Part shown: piece by piece, positions 12,376 to 23,775 of the stretch
Position numbering within the stretch: position 1 is the stretch's first letter
Layout: each line of letters opens with the position of its first letter
Assembly: GCF_000208745.1 (NCBI RefSeq)
Contig: NC_030854.1
Coordinates: 17,877,694-17,941,693 of the forward strand
Direction: 5' to 3'
DNA length: 64,000 bases
DNA from: Theobroma cacao
Lineage: Eukaryota; Streptophyta; Magnoliopsida; Malvales; Malvaceae
Translations under genes and position numbers: made by a program
Notes under the pieces: generated by a model
What the model was told of the DNA's origin: nothing
The model's input: only the letters and a program-made list of their open reading frames with translations
Databases searched by the model: none

Positions 12376-14380
12376 ATTCCTCTTCATGTCTTTTTTATTT
12401 TCTTTACTTTCCAAGTACCATCCATAAGAAGGAGACCAAAGTCAAAAGAGCGATGAAAAAAAAAAAACAAAGATATAGTATTAGTAAATACTATTATATG
12501 AGAACCTAGATGATATCAAAATATATGAAGGAAAATGGAGGCTTTTGGATTCGAAATATTCGAAGTTTAAGCCATGATTAGATGATATCCAAATAAATCA
12601 TTATGTAATATAGATCCATACTAATGGCACTATTAAAACATTAAAATATTAATTATGTAAGAAAAATTAAAAATATTAGTTAAATTCAAGATAAGTAGTA
12701 AACATCTTGTATATTTTTTCAATATAAAAAATTAAAATTCAACCAAACTTGTACATGATGCTATTGAAATCGAGTACAAAAACTTCTTAAATTCTCTCCT
12801 CCATTTTGAGATAAATAAAGGTGGCAATTGACGAGCTCAAAAGGATTCAAGTCAGGGTATATTCAAATTTAAATTGTTTTGAATTCTGATTGTCTTGGTT
12901 TTAATTATTTTAAATTTGAATCGTTTTGGGTTTAAATTATTTCAAGTTCCGATCATTTTGAGTTTAAATTATTTCATATTTGATTAGTCTCAAGTGTTGT
13001 TGGATTTGGATAATTTTGAGAATTATATAAGTTATAATTTTTTTTTGTAAATTCGAATGTAGTAAACAATTTTACTCTTTTTTTTAATTGATGTCAAGTC
13101 AATATCATTAATTAAATAATAAATTTAAGATAAAAATTAATAAATTAATAAATATTTGTATAAATATACATGGTACTATAACTTTATATATACACTCACT
13201 ATGGCAGTTTTGTGTACTTTTTATTTTTTATCTTGCTAGTCATTATGAACTTTTTTATAGTATTTCAAATTATCAAGAATTCTTTACTATATTCAATTTT
13301 TACGTTGGTTGGACATAAATTATAAACATTAACATTACATATAGTCATATATACAAACGTTTTATTGGAGTGTTGAATAGTGGACATTATTTCAAAAGAG
13401 TACCAATTAATACTAATTTAATAAGAACAATATTTTAATAGTATAACACTTGCTAGTTCGCCTTGCAACCATTTTGGGATTTGGTAATACTAATTGGTAT
13501 AATATTGTTCTAGATTTGACCATTTTGGCATTTTGAATTAATGAAGAATAAAGTGTCTTGACTTGAAGAATAATTTAATAAATCCAATTGATCAATTAAT
13601 TTGCATAACATTAATTAAAGTTTGTAAAAATAGAAATTCAATAATCATGATATATAAGATTAATTAATATAATGTTGATTTGTTTAACATTTGACCATTT
13701 GGGCAATAATGATTAATTAATCTATTATTTTTCCTTACAATGACTCACTAAGTCTAAGTATGTAAGTAATCAATTAATTAGTTTTACTACTAACTTTATG
13801 AATTATTATTGATAAATTAGAATTATAGTATTTAAAAGGTAAAACTAATCGACGTGATGTTGATATGATTTTGACTTATAATTATTTGGGCAGTAATGAT
13901 GAAGCACAAAGATTTCTTGGTTGATTAAAATTTTTACACTTAAGTACATGAGTAATAATTTTATTTCATACATAAAAACTAGGTATTTGAATTTTTTTAA
14001 AAAAAATTAAATAAGTCTAATCACTAAATACAATTAATTTTAATACCCATGAAATTTAAAAATTCCTTGTATTTAAAATTAAAAGTAATTGCATTGATAT
14101 TATCTCTTATTATTATACTCTTAAATTATACTTTCATTTATACGTAATAGTGTTCACAATTTGATTTTAGTTTATTAATACATAATAATAAATGAATCAA
14201 ACATGATATTAAATGAATAAAATTTGGACTTTTCTTAACATGTTTCCATCTATAAAAATTAAAATTTAAAAAGTAAGAAAAAAACATCCTAGAGTTGAGT
14301 TCGGATTTTTTCGGACAGTCTTTTGAGTTTTAGTTAAACAAGATGATATTATAATATATAATATGCCATCCCGACCAAAG
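12376..14380. other. AT-rich intergenic DNA upstream of the VQ gene
   Basis: No gene is recognised. Two weak local repeats are visible. At about 12861-12995 a unit of about 35 bp containing 'ttttgggtttaaattatttca' recurs with changes. At 13500-13910 phrases such as 'tttgaccatttgggcaataatgattaat' recur. The rest is low-complexity AT-rich sequence. Confidence 0.5.
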
Positions 14381-14382
14381 AA

Positions 14383-14469
14383 AGAAAAAAAAAGAAAAAG
14401 TCAGGACAAGATTAAGAAAGAAAGAAAAGAAAGTAGAGAGAGAGAGAAAAAGAGAAAAAAAAAAAAAAG
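14383..14469 (+). repeat. Polypurine (GA-rich) tract
   Basis: A run of almost only A and G, broken by a few pyrimidines, built from gaaa and gaga units. It lies about 290 bp upstream of the TATA box of the VQ gene. Purine tracts of this kind in plant promoters may bind GAGA-type factors or exclude nucleosomes; that role here is inference. Confidence 0.6.
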
Positions 14470-14509
14470 GTGTAGTTAGTAGTAAAATAAAATTATAAAA
14501 AGGAAGTTT

Positions 14510-14757
14510 ACGCGTAAAGGAGGACGCCGAAAGACGCGGCCTTGACGTTCAAAGCCGAGAAATAAGCAGCTGAAAGCCACTACACTCGTCGCTAGTGGTA
14601 GCGGCTTCTAATGCAGAGTCAAAACTCATAAATGAAAGGTATAAACCATGGTTAAATGTTGCTTAGCTTGGCTAAATCTCCGTACGAGAAAGCTGACGCG
14701 TGTCTCCTGTCATTACGACGCGGTTTCTTCCCCCCTACCCCGCACCGCCCTATTTAA
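14510..14757 (+). promoter_or_regulatory. Core promoter of the VQ gene
   Basis: A TATA-like tatttaa lies at 14751-14757, about 265 bp before the start codon, followed by a pyrimidine-rich stretch of the kind common in plant 5' leaders. Upstream are TGACG elements (14543-14547 and 14694-14698), an ACGCGT (14510-14515) and an ACGCGTG (14696-14702). TGACG and CGCG-type boxes are known sites for bZIP/TGA and calmodulin-binding CAMTA factors respectively, which would suit a calcium- or stress-responsive gene. The region is GC-richer than its surroundings. Binding is not shown by the sequence alone. Confidence 0.5.
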
Positions 14758-14903
14758 GCTCTCTTGTCTATCTCCTCTGTCTCCCCCATTTCCCCCCTCT
14801 CTGCTTTTGTTTCGTTTTCCTCTTCTTCGGCTCTTGTGCCTAATCGCTACTCTCTTTGTGGTTTCTGCGAACAGAAGAAGATTTCGCAACTATACCGAAT
14901 AGA

Positions 14904-14921
14904 ATGATTCTTTTCTTTTAG
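14904..14921 (+). other. Five-codon upstream open reading frame in the VQ leader
   Basis: ATG ATT CTT TTC TTT TAG lies within the presumed 5' leader, 100 bp before the main ATG. It could slightly reduce translation of the main frame. It matters only if transcription starts near 14780 as the TATA position suggests. Confidence 0.4.
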
Positions 14922-15020
14922 AGAGCTTTTCCTTTTGTTTCTTACGTTTTTCGTTTTGTTTCGATAGAAAAGATACAGCTTTTTTTCTTTTGTGGAAAAC
15001 AGAGAGAATAGCAGTACCAG

Positions 15021-15743
15021 ATGGCATCATCGGAAAACCTGGCGAGCATCGAACCGTGGACGTTTCGTCCCCGCTTTGCTGATTCCTGGATCTCCGAAGC
15101 CTTTGCTCGCGATACCGAAACTCTGACGAGAGCGCTGGAAAAGTCCATCTCTAATTCCTTCACCAACCCAGATTCCCTGTCCCCACTGCTCAACCTCATC
15201 AACCCTAACACCCCGCCTACGCCCACGCCCACGCCCACATCCACATCCACGCCCGCGCCCACGCCCACGCCCAGTGCTTCAAACGTTTCAGGCTCTGACC
15301 CTGAAACCGCACCCAAACGTAAGCGGACCACCATCCCCCCTCCCACTGCCACTGGGAAAGTCTCCAAACGCAAGCCCCGCGCCTGTAAGCGCTCTCAGAC
15401 TACCTTTATTACAGCGGATCCGGCCAATTTCAGGCAGATGGTGCAACAGGTGACCGGAGTCAGGTTTGGTAACGCACAGATGTCTCTGGGTCCGATCCTG
15501 AAGCCAGAGCCGCAGAGACCGGGTAGCCGGTTGCCCAACGGGGCGGGGCCGGGATGCTTGCCTACGCTGGACACCTCGGCGTTCTTATTGGATCATCAGC
15601 AGCAATCTTCTGGGGCAGTTGTTGGGTCCAGTTTACTTCCGTTTCAGTCTTCTGTAGTGGCTGAGGGTGTAGCTTCCGCTGGGGCTACCTTAGATTGTGA
15701 CACTTTTACTAGCTTTCCCACTCTAGAATCCTGGAAAGTGTAG
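15021..15743 (+). CDS. VQ-motif protein, calmodulin-binding protein 25-like
   Basis: An intronless 240-residue protein. The VQ core FRQMVQQVTGV sits at residues 137-147, fitting the plant FxxhVQxhTG signature that binds WRKY transcription factors. The N-terminus (EPWTFRPRFADSWISEAFAR, 11-30) is the conserved block of the CaMBP25/VQ15-like subgroup, known in Arabidopsis as nuclear calmodulin-binding proteins acting in osmotic-stress responses. Two basic clusters, KRKR at 99-102 and KRKPRACKR at 116-124, would serve as nuclear localisation signals. A Thr-Pro-rich stretch (63-84) is encoded by a hexanucleotide repeat. The C-terminus ends FPTLESWKV, also typical. The start codon precedes the conserved MASSE-type opening. 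Function is inferred from the family; identity of the family is secure. Confidence 0.93.
   Translation: MASSENLASIEPWTFRPRFADSWISEAFARDTETLTRALEKSISNSFTNPDSLSPLLNLINPNTPPTPTPTPTSTSTPAPTPTPSASNVSGSDPETAPKRKRTTIPPPTATGKVSKRKPRACKRSQTTFITADPANFRQMVQQVTGVRFGNAQMSLGPILKPEPQRPGSRLPNGAGPGCLPTLDTSAFLLDHQQQSSGAVVGSSLLPFQSSVVAEGVASAGATLDCDTFTSFPTLESWKV
15213..15273 (+). repeat. CCCACG-type hexanucleotide repeat in the VQ gene
   Basis: About ten imperfect 6-bp units (cccacg, ccacat, cccgcg) encode the Thr-Pro/Ser-Thr run of the protein. The unit is a multiple of three, so changes in copy number keep the frame and would vary linker length between alleles. Confidence 0.85.
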
Positions 15744-17060
15744 TTTTTTGTTATTTATTTCAATTATCAGTTGTAACCCTTTTTTGGCTAGTACTTTTCT
15801 AGCGCAGGGTATGGGTGGAGCTGTTGATAGTTTGGGACCTTGGTTACTTGTATTTTTCTTCTCTCACTCTCTCTAATATGGTATAGTTTTCTTTTTTTTT
15901 TCCCCTAATTTTGTCCCCATGGTGTTCTGTTTTCAATGGTTCATGAATGATACGAATGGGCTAATTTAGTTTACGAGTAATGATGTTCAAGAAGTTCAAC
16001 TATCTTTGGGGATGTTAGAAGATACTACTTTAACAAAGCGGGACAGCGTCCCTGCCTCACTTGTCCATGTCGGTGTTTCTCAATATTAATCTACGGGGAT
16101 TTATCCTTATTCTTCCGCCGTAACGAAAGAAGTAGGTCGTTGTTGAATTGTAAGTGCCAAGTGATTCATTCCCTTTTCCTTTTTCTTTCTTCAAATTATC
16201 CTTTCCCGTTCGTAAGCTGAAAAGAAAAAAGGAAGGAAATGAGCAATGGGCACTCCTTATCCTTGATCCCTAGTCCTGTATTGCCCTATCATTGAGCAAC
16301 AATTTTATGCTATTAATGCTATATTAACATCACATTCTGCTGAGGAGGACTAGGGCAGTTTTTTGAACAGAAAATACATTTATCTATTATTTTATTATTT
16401 TTTTAAAGAAAAATACTCGGATGCAATAGTCAATAGGAGTCGGGTTGTATCATTAAAATAGATGAAGCACTTCAATTAGGTATCAAAATCATCTCAAGAT
16501 TGACGCATTGAAAGACTCCAAAAGTTTCGGTTGATAGCTGGTCTTTGATTTTTCATACTTGATAGCGAGACTTCTCAGTTCTCAAGGTCTTCTAGGTAAT
16601 CAGCTTAATTCGGTCCAAAACTTGCCACATTGCCCATCGGTGGCAATACGTGAATCAAATATAAATACATTCTCATAATATTCCACACATAAACCACAGA
16701 ATATAATAACACAAAAGAAGAGTACACGTATAAACCTCGCGAGGGTCCTTAATTATGCAATAATGTAACAGGCTCATATCATTTATCCAATTTTGAAAGG
16801 CTATAATACCAATCTTTCTCAACTTTTTCTTTTCTCTAGACCCAAAGTTAATTATCTTGTGTGATAACTTTTTTTTGTTATAATTAAAAACTGCTCAAAT
16901 ACTTCAAAAATTTGATTTTATGAAATCTCTGCTATTTATAAAAAGTATTCTTTATTTCTAAAAGGATTATAAAAGTCGATTGAAATAAAATTCATTGAAT
17001 CTCATATGCTTTACAAAAAATATTATAAAGAGTTATAATTATGAGAACCTTGAGTGACTT
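15744..17060. other. VQ gene 3' region and intergenic DNA
   Basis: The first 250 bp or so are T-rich, as expected of a plant 3' untranslated region, although no single polyadenylation signal stands out. No gene or transposon end is recognised in the remainder. Confidence 0.5.
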
Positions 17061-17083
17061 GAGTAACAAAATGGGAGGCTAGC

Positions 17084-17179
17084 CATATCCCAAGAGAAGC
17101 AAATAGTGTGGCGGATCAGTTGGCAAAGGATGGTGTGGGACGACAGCAGGATTTGGTAAACTTCATGAGTCCTTCTTGA
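17084..17179 (+). pseudogene. C-terminal tail of a LINE RNase H domain
   Basis: The frame reads HIPREANSVADQLAKDG and continues to a TGA at 17177-17179. The HxPREaNxxADxLAK pattern is the end of the RNase H-like domain carried by many plant L1-type LINEs and related cellular sequences. Everything upstream of this is missing or unreadable, so this is a 5'-truncated copy. Its 3' untranslated sequence continues to about 18255 and is interrupted by the hAT element at 17394-18201. Confidence 0.75.
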
Positions 17180-17393
17180 GGTAATGGGTGTTTGTCTTAA
17201 TCTGTTGTGTGTGCGGAAGAGTTGTAAATACTGTGATAAATTGGTTCGGATGACTTATTGATGTCTTGGGGGGCTATCTTTCGCTTTGGCCCTTATGGTG
17301 TACAGATGTGATTCTTTGCCCTTTCGTTATTGTATGTGGGCATGTGTATTTTTTTAGCACACTTTCTTTGTAATACATATTGAAGGTTGTGCT

Positions 17394-18201
17394 CAGGGCC
17401 GGTCTTTGGGTAAAGTCACCCAAGTAAGGGCTTTAGGTCCTCAATTTGAGGAGGCTTTATAATTTTATAATATAATTTATTATATTAAAAATATATAAAA
17501 ATTAAAAAATTATATAAAAATAAAAAATAATTAATAAAATTTTCTGTTTTCTCATTTCTTTAATTATGTATCTAATAAATCTTAATTTTCTATCGCTTTC
17601 TAATTTCTAAGATACTATATTATTTCGAATCAACTAACAATCATATGTATTTAATCATCTCCAATAACTATTTTTTTCTTACTTATTTTTCCTATTTCCA
17701 ATCAACATATTTAATGATTTCTAACAACTATTTTTTCTCCTATATATAAAACCAATTATTTCTTTTTCAATGTATAACATCTACTTTTAAATTCTTCTTT
17801 TCTCATTTGCTCTTTCTTCCTTCTTTCTTTAACTTCAATTTTCTCCCAAAAAATACACAAAAAGTCCGTTATGTTATTATCTTTATAAAGCCGTGAACCT
17901 CATTTGTGATTTGCAATAAGCATTCAACAATTAGGTTCTATTGTTTTAATATTTACAAACTTTTTTACTTTAATTTTTAATTTATATTATATTATTATAT
18001 TGCATTTATTTTATGTGATAGTTGATTTATTTGAATTAAAAATTTGGATTGTTGATTTTGTATTAGCCATTTAAAAAATATAAAAATTTTGCATCTCAAA
18101 AAACTAAAAGAATAAAAATTTAATAATTCTTTTAATTTCAATAAAAGAATGTCTCATTGAATATTTCGTTTTAGGCCTTTGAACTTATTGAGCCACCCCT
18201 A
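17394..18201. mobile_element. Non-autonomous hAT element, 808 bp
   Basis: Flanked by a perfect 8-bp target duplication, gttgtgct, at 17386-17393 and 18202-18209. The ends are CAGGGCCGGTCT on the left and TAGGGGTGGCTC reading inward from the right. The interior is AT-rich with no transposase frame. It sits in the 3' untranslated part of a LINE fragment, and removing it rejoins that sequence. It differs from the hAT at 2798-5476 in its subterminal sequence, so it is probably a different family. Confidence 0.85.
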
Positions 18202-18261
18202 GTTGTGCTAGGTAGGGTTTTTGAGTACAAGGACTGAATAGGGTGATTTTGAAATGATATA

Positions 18262-18690
18262 CCAAAGCTGTAATACCCCTGATTTCATTATGAATTATGT
18301 ATAATGTTGCCTAAGCTATTTGATGAGTTAAATAGAAATTTGATGTATGAACATGTGAAATTAAGGCATGACTATCTTATGGGACTATGATTTTGAAATT
18401 TGAACTTGTTTGTAGGTTTTGAATGGCACTACATGTGCATGAGGTTGTAAGTATATGAATAGTGGAACTTGGGTACAAATATTAAAGTATCACTGATAAA
18501 TTTATATGTTTGAGTTTGATGGAAGCCTTGGCTATATTATGAATATGTAACTTGAAATTGTGAGTTATATGGTTGATTTGAGGTTTGATTGAAGTAAGAA
18601 ATGATTGGGAAGCTTGAGATTGGAGTTATGGGAGCTGAAAGTGTTAGAAGTTTAAGTTTAGGAGTAAATGTGTCGATAGATTCACTGATT
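18262..18690 (+). mobile_element. Truncated Gypsy-type LTR fragment
   Basis: Begins gtaatacccctgatttcattatg, resembling the first bases of the solo LTR at 19465 (gtaacacccacaattttcaatg), and contains 'gtgtcgatagattc' related to the tgtatcgatacat repeats of that family. It breaks off into LINE sequence near 18690. It has no coding content. Confidence 0.45.
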
Positions 18691-19464
18691 TATCCATACA
18701 TTCATGGCTGAATAAGGATACATGAAGAAAATAGGTAAACTACTTAGCACAAATTTTATAAGAGTTACTCGACCTTCCATAGACAATATTTGGGATTTCC
18801 ATCTATCAAATGTCACCTAAAAACAATCCACCACCAGTTTTCAAATTTTCATTAAGGCTTGACCAACCTCCAATGGAAGACCCAAATATAAGGTTAGGAA
18901 AGTGCTAGTCTTGCACCAAATCTTTGCTACCCATTTTTCAAATAAATCAGCATTGACACCCAGTCCAAAATGGTTATTTTTCTGAAAATTATCTTCAATC
19001 TAGATACAATTTGAGAATATCTAAACACTGTCTTCAAGTTAAGCAAGCAGTTTAAAGTTTGTTCATAGAAAAGTAAAGTATTATTAGCATATTGTAAATG
19101 TACTCATACCACTTTTTGCTAATAGGAATACCACTACATATATTCTCCCCTCCTTCTTTCACCATGAGACAACTAAAAGGTTCAACGACAATATTACACA
19201 AGAAAGGAGATAATGGGCACCCTTGCATTTTAAAAAGTTTAGTAGGTGATCCATTGAAGAGAATTGATACCAAGGCTGACAAGATACATTCCATAATCGA
19301 ACTACACCATGTTTTCTCAAATATGATTTGATTCATCCTGAAATACAAAAAATCCCAACATACACCATCATGTGACTTTTTAAAATCTATCTTCAATAGC
19401 AACCCACATTTCCCATTCATACGTAGCATATCAATCATTTCATTCGCAATTAAAAAGCAGTCCA

Positions 19465-22125
19465 TGTAACACCCACAATTTTCAATGTAAACTAAGAATG
19501 ATTTGTGAAATATATAGTCTTGAGGACCTTAATGATATGATATGCATGCCAAGTGTTTGAAAGTGTAAATATTGACGCTTAGATGAGATTTTGATGAAGT
19601 ATGTGATAAGTTCCATAGTTTGAAGTTTCGATCTAAGTTTGATGTTGTGTTTGTGGATTTATATGTGTATGGGTTTAAGTTAAATGAACAATTAGAGGTG
19701 TGATATTAACAAGGAATGATTTTTTGGTGTTAAACTTGAATTTTTGGAAGTTTTGGAAGCTTAGAACTGCCTACAGGGGTGAAAAGTATCGATACATACT
19801 CTAATGTATCGATATATTCTTAGCAAGATAAACAATAAAGGCCCCAAGAGGATTTTCAATTGATACATGCAAGAATGTATCAATAGATTTAGCCACAAAT
19901 GAACATGTATCGATACATTGTCCAAATGTATCGATACATTTGAAGTAGAGAGCACTAAGGGCATTCTGCTTGAAATGTATTGATACATTACCTAAATGTA
20001 TCTATACACTTATTCGAAATTAGGGCAAATGTATCGATACATTACCCAAATGTATCGATACATCAGAGAGGAAAGGTAAAAAATTAAAAAGGGTGCTGGG
20101 CCATTTTGCCCTAACTCTTTCTCTTAGCTTTTTTTCTCCCTTTCTCTCTTTAGAAACTCCAAACCTTAAGGCCCTAAATGGATTTTTGAAGTGATTTAAA
20201 GCTATTTGGAGCTTAGGTAACCATTATGGAGGTAAGATTTAACGTTTTTACCGAATATTTTCCAATTTGATCAGTTAATAACTTCAAATTTAACTTTACT
20301 CTAGATTTGGTATTTTTCCCTATTTGGCTTGGATTGAAGAATTTGGAGCTAAGACTAGTGCAATCCAGCTTCTAAGGTATGGGTTTAGCTCATTAATGAA
20401 GGATTTGAGCTTGAATAGTTGGATGGCTAAGATTTAGTTAATTGTGTGAAAAATTGGCTTTTTTCAAAGGCTCGGAATAATTAATCTTTTGATATTCTGA
20501 TGTATTTGAAGGGAGAAACGAAGTTAAATCAACTCATTGGCAAGCTAGATGACGATTGGAGGCTAAGGATTGAAGCTTGGCAAGGAGTGCCTCCTATTGT
20601 CACCATGAGTGAGTTTACTTTAAAAAAAAAATGCATTTAATGCATGACTCATAAAAGATGCGCTACACTGGTACTAGATTTTGTACATAGGCCTAGATGA
20701 ATAAACCTAGGCTAGAGAACAATATACGTGTATATGTATATATGTGATTGTGTTTTGTGATGTAAGCCACATGGGTGGCCTATGTTGTGTAAGTCTATAC
20801 TAAGAGACCTGTAAACTATGTTGAATGCCTAGGAGTGGATTACCCTAGGTGATTGATATGTCGAGACGATTTGATTAAATAAGGCCTTGGAGACTTAACG
20901 ACACCTAGAATCTAACTGAGCTTAAGATGATTGAAGCTCAATAAATGTGAATTAAGGTTTGATATAGAAAATGTGAATGATAAAGGCATGATGGCTTTAT
21001 TTGTAGATTTGTGTTTCCGTCCGAGGGATAAATTTCAAACGTTGATATGATTTTTGGATGGGTGGAGTTTGATGCCTTGTGACTATGTCTGTGCCTTAGG
21101 GACAGTGGTAAGTAGGCGGTGGTTGATATCCCGCTGTAGTGTACAATGCCATCCGTTGGGAGATTACTCTGGATGATGATTGTGATGCCATTCGTTAAGA
21201 TTACTCCAAGTGATGCTGACATCAAGAGTTTACTCTGATCGATGATTTGTTCTTTGTCCATTGCTTCGACAAACACGTGATCTATTTCTTCGTCAGCAAC
21301 TTTGCCCTGAGTGTGATTTGATTCTCCTTTGATGGCCACCAAGCGTGATCTAATTATGTCCAAGGGAAGACCACTCGTTGATTTGATTTGCATAAGACAT
21401 GAGATAGCCGTGGAAGGCTTAGATAATTGTGATGTAATTATGATGTGATACTCCAGCGACTAAAGTGTGCTGTGGAGAATGATTCGAATGACTTGATCGG
21501 CTTCGAGGGTAAAACTATTGATATAAGTGATGATCTTTAGAGAGATTAAGCATGTTGATATGCCCTTACATGGGAGATTATAGGGATAATGATATGCCCT
21601 ACATTTGGAGATGTTTACTAGAACATCTAGATGCATGGATGGTGCATATATTTTATATGCGAGTTTAGTATATGTATGGCTTTGTTATCTACACCACTCA
21701 CTAAGTATTGTAGTACTCACCCATAAATGTACCATGTGCAGATAAATAGACCACGAAGAAGAGTGGCAAAGGTTGTTTGTAGACAAACCGATTTTGGCAT
21801 CCAGTAGGTCCTCCGTTTCTGTCACTCTACTGAGTTCGTCACGAACTTCCGCATATTATGTAGTCGCAACGTGCCATTTGAACCTATATGTAAAGGTTGT
21901 TATATACAAACCCAATTTGAATAGCCAATGTATGGCTTTTTGAATATTTATATGGATTGTACGTCAGGGATAATGTATTTATATTTGAATTTGTTATAAA
22001 TATTTGATTATAAATCCCTTGGCATATATGTAATATGATTTTGAACTCTGATGCTTGCTTGGGTATAGTGGGCTTGCTTGTTGGGTTAGTAAGCTAGTCA
22101 TGGCCCTCGAGTTTAGGTTGTGAAA
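19465..22125 (+). mobile_element. Gypsy-type solo LTR inserted in the LINE
   Basis: A 2661-bp sequence starts TGTAACACCC and ends GGTTGTGAAA, probably a decayed TG...CA pair. The flanks gtcca (19460-19464) and gtcta (22126-22130) are a 5-bp target duplication with one change, and the LINE reading frame resumes across it (FVKGR on one side, MDCFLIANE on the other). There is no coding region. It carries a cluster of tgtatcgatacat palindromes (19787-20065) and a 'ctcactaagtattgtagtactcaccc' segment often seen in Gypsy LTRs. Confidence 0.75.
19787..20065. repeat. Cluster of ATGTATCGATACAT palindromes
   Basis: The self-complementary 14-mer, or variants with one or two changes, occurs about eight times, often as pairs separated by 'tgcccaa' or 'tacccaa'-like spacers. 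The same word recurs at 43370-43520 and 45110-45410 in related sequence. Confidence 0.7.
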
Positions 22126-23775
22126 GTCTAGGATTTGTCTACCCTTAACAAAAGCAAATTGATTCTCCCCCAATTATTTGCCCATCAATTTCTTTGGTCT
22201 ATTGGCCAACACCTTAGCAAGTACCTTATAAATGCTACCCATTAGGCTAATTGGACAGTATTCACCTATTGTAGTAGGATTTTTTACCTTCGAAATTAAG
22301 GTGATGAAAGTTTCATCAATCCCATGACAAAGGCTTCCACTATTGTAAAATTCAACAAAAAACCCTAGCACCTCATGCTTAACAATTCCCCATTGCAATT
22401 TTTTAAAAAATGAAGTTATATCCATTCGAACCCGTCGTCTTGTTACCATCAAAATCATGCTGAATTTCCCATACCTTTGTCTCCATGAAAGGTTTTTCCA
22501 AAGCTTCAGCAAACTCATTTTTCAATCTTCCCATTCCCCATTTCTTGTCAATAAGTTTCATTCTTGCTACCATACAACTGTGTAAAGTGTTTATTGACCT
22601 CTTTTTTTTTTTTTAGATGGTTCCTTAATCAACTAACCAATCACCTTAAGACAAACAATTCTGTTGGATTGCCTTCTAGCTAAAGCCATGACATGGAAGT
22701 ACTTTGTATTCCTGTCGACTTCATTAACCCATTTAACCTTTAACTTTTGTTTCCATTGTCTCTCCTCCGGTCAATACATTGACCATAATTCTACTATTTT
22801 CTATTTTTCACTTTTTCCAAAATCCCCCTTTACTTTATACCATTTGGCACCTAAATTGTACAATTCACCTTTCAAGATCTCTATTTTGTGATGACTCTCA
22901 CTAGGCATCTAAATTATGCAATTCACCTCGACTACCAATCTTGAATTAAAGGTATTAGATTTTTGAGTCCCCATCAGAAAAGAGGACTACGAGTGTTACC
23001 TACTTGCACCTTCCCTCATTTATCTTTAGTCAATTGTTTAAAACTACTCTCATCTAACCAATAATTGGAGACCTTAAAAGGTTTAGGTCCCTAATTAGTG
23101 TCTTTTCCTCCCAAGACCATTGGGTTATGATCAGATATTAGACATGCTAGGCATTTTTGCACAATATCAATGTAACAATTTAACCAATTAGCATTTACAA
23201 GAAATCTATATAACCTACAGAAAGTAGCTTCTTCCTTTTTACTACACCATGTAAATTTTCTGCCAAACAGAGATAAGTCAACCAAAGCAACATCATTTAT
23301 AAAGTCTGCAAAGGCCTTAGCAATCTTGTGACACCACACCTTCCAATTTTTTCTTCCTCATTCTTAACGGTATTAAAGTCACCCCCATGATCCACCAAAT
23401 ATCCCAAATCTGAATTTCTTGTAGAACAATCGACCAAAACTCACTCTCTTTTGCCTCATCATTAGGTGCCACAACTTTTAGATAAGCCATGTACCTTACC
23501 AATGACTGGAATAAAATTTCGATGTAAGAGCTGGTCTTCCATAACAAAGAAATCATCCCGCCATATAGTTAGTAGACCCGCAACACATCCCTCAGATTCA
23601 ACACAAAACCCATTAATCTTCTTTTTGAACCAAAGTGATTCAAACACATAACAAAACTTGTTATTCAATTTAGTCTTTTGCAAAAACACATCATTTAGTT
23701 CATTTTTTTTAATTACATGTCTAATTGACTTCTACTTCTCACCTCTACACAAACCTCTAACATTCCATGTAACAA

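Larger units (their letters stand above)
18690..23775 (-). pseudogene. L1-type LINE ORF2 remnant, split by a solo LTR
   Basis: Readable pieces occur in the right order on the minus strand. The endonuclease starts near 23770 (WNVRGL) and continues through 23690-23091 (GRKFTW, then SDHNP). Reverse transcriptase follows at 22518-22174 (HGIDETFITLISKVKNP, SLMGSIYKVLAKVLANR) and, after an inserted LTR, at 19465-18700 (KIDFKKSHDGVCWDFL, MQGCPLSPFLCNI, then YLGLPLEV and GRVTLIKFVLSSLP in shifted frames). The catalytic FADD is now YANN, and stops and frameshifts are scattered. The RNase H part and 3' end are absent. It is a dead, 3'-truncated copy. Confidence 0.85.

Noticed and set aside
14648..14902. 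84-codon open frame before the VQ gene
   Set aside because: It starts upstream of the TATA box and runs through the pyrimidine-rich leader, so it would not be transcribed from its ATG. Composition follows the leader.
14942..15373. 143-codon open frame on the minus strand
   Set aside because: Antisense shadow of the VQ coding region; the Gly/Val repeat simply mirrors the hexanucleotide repeat.
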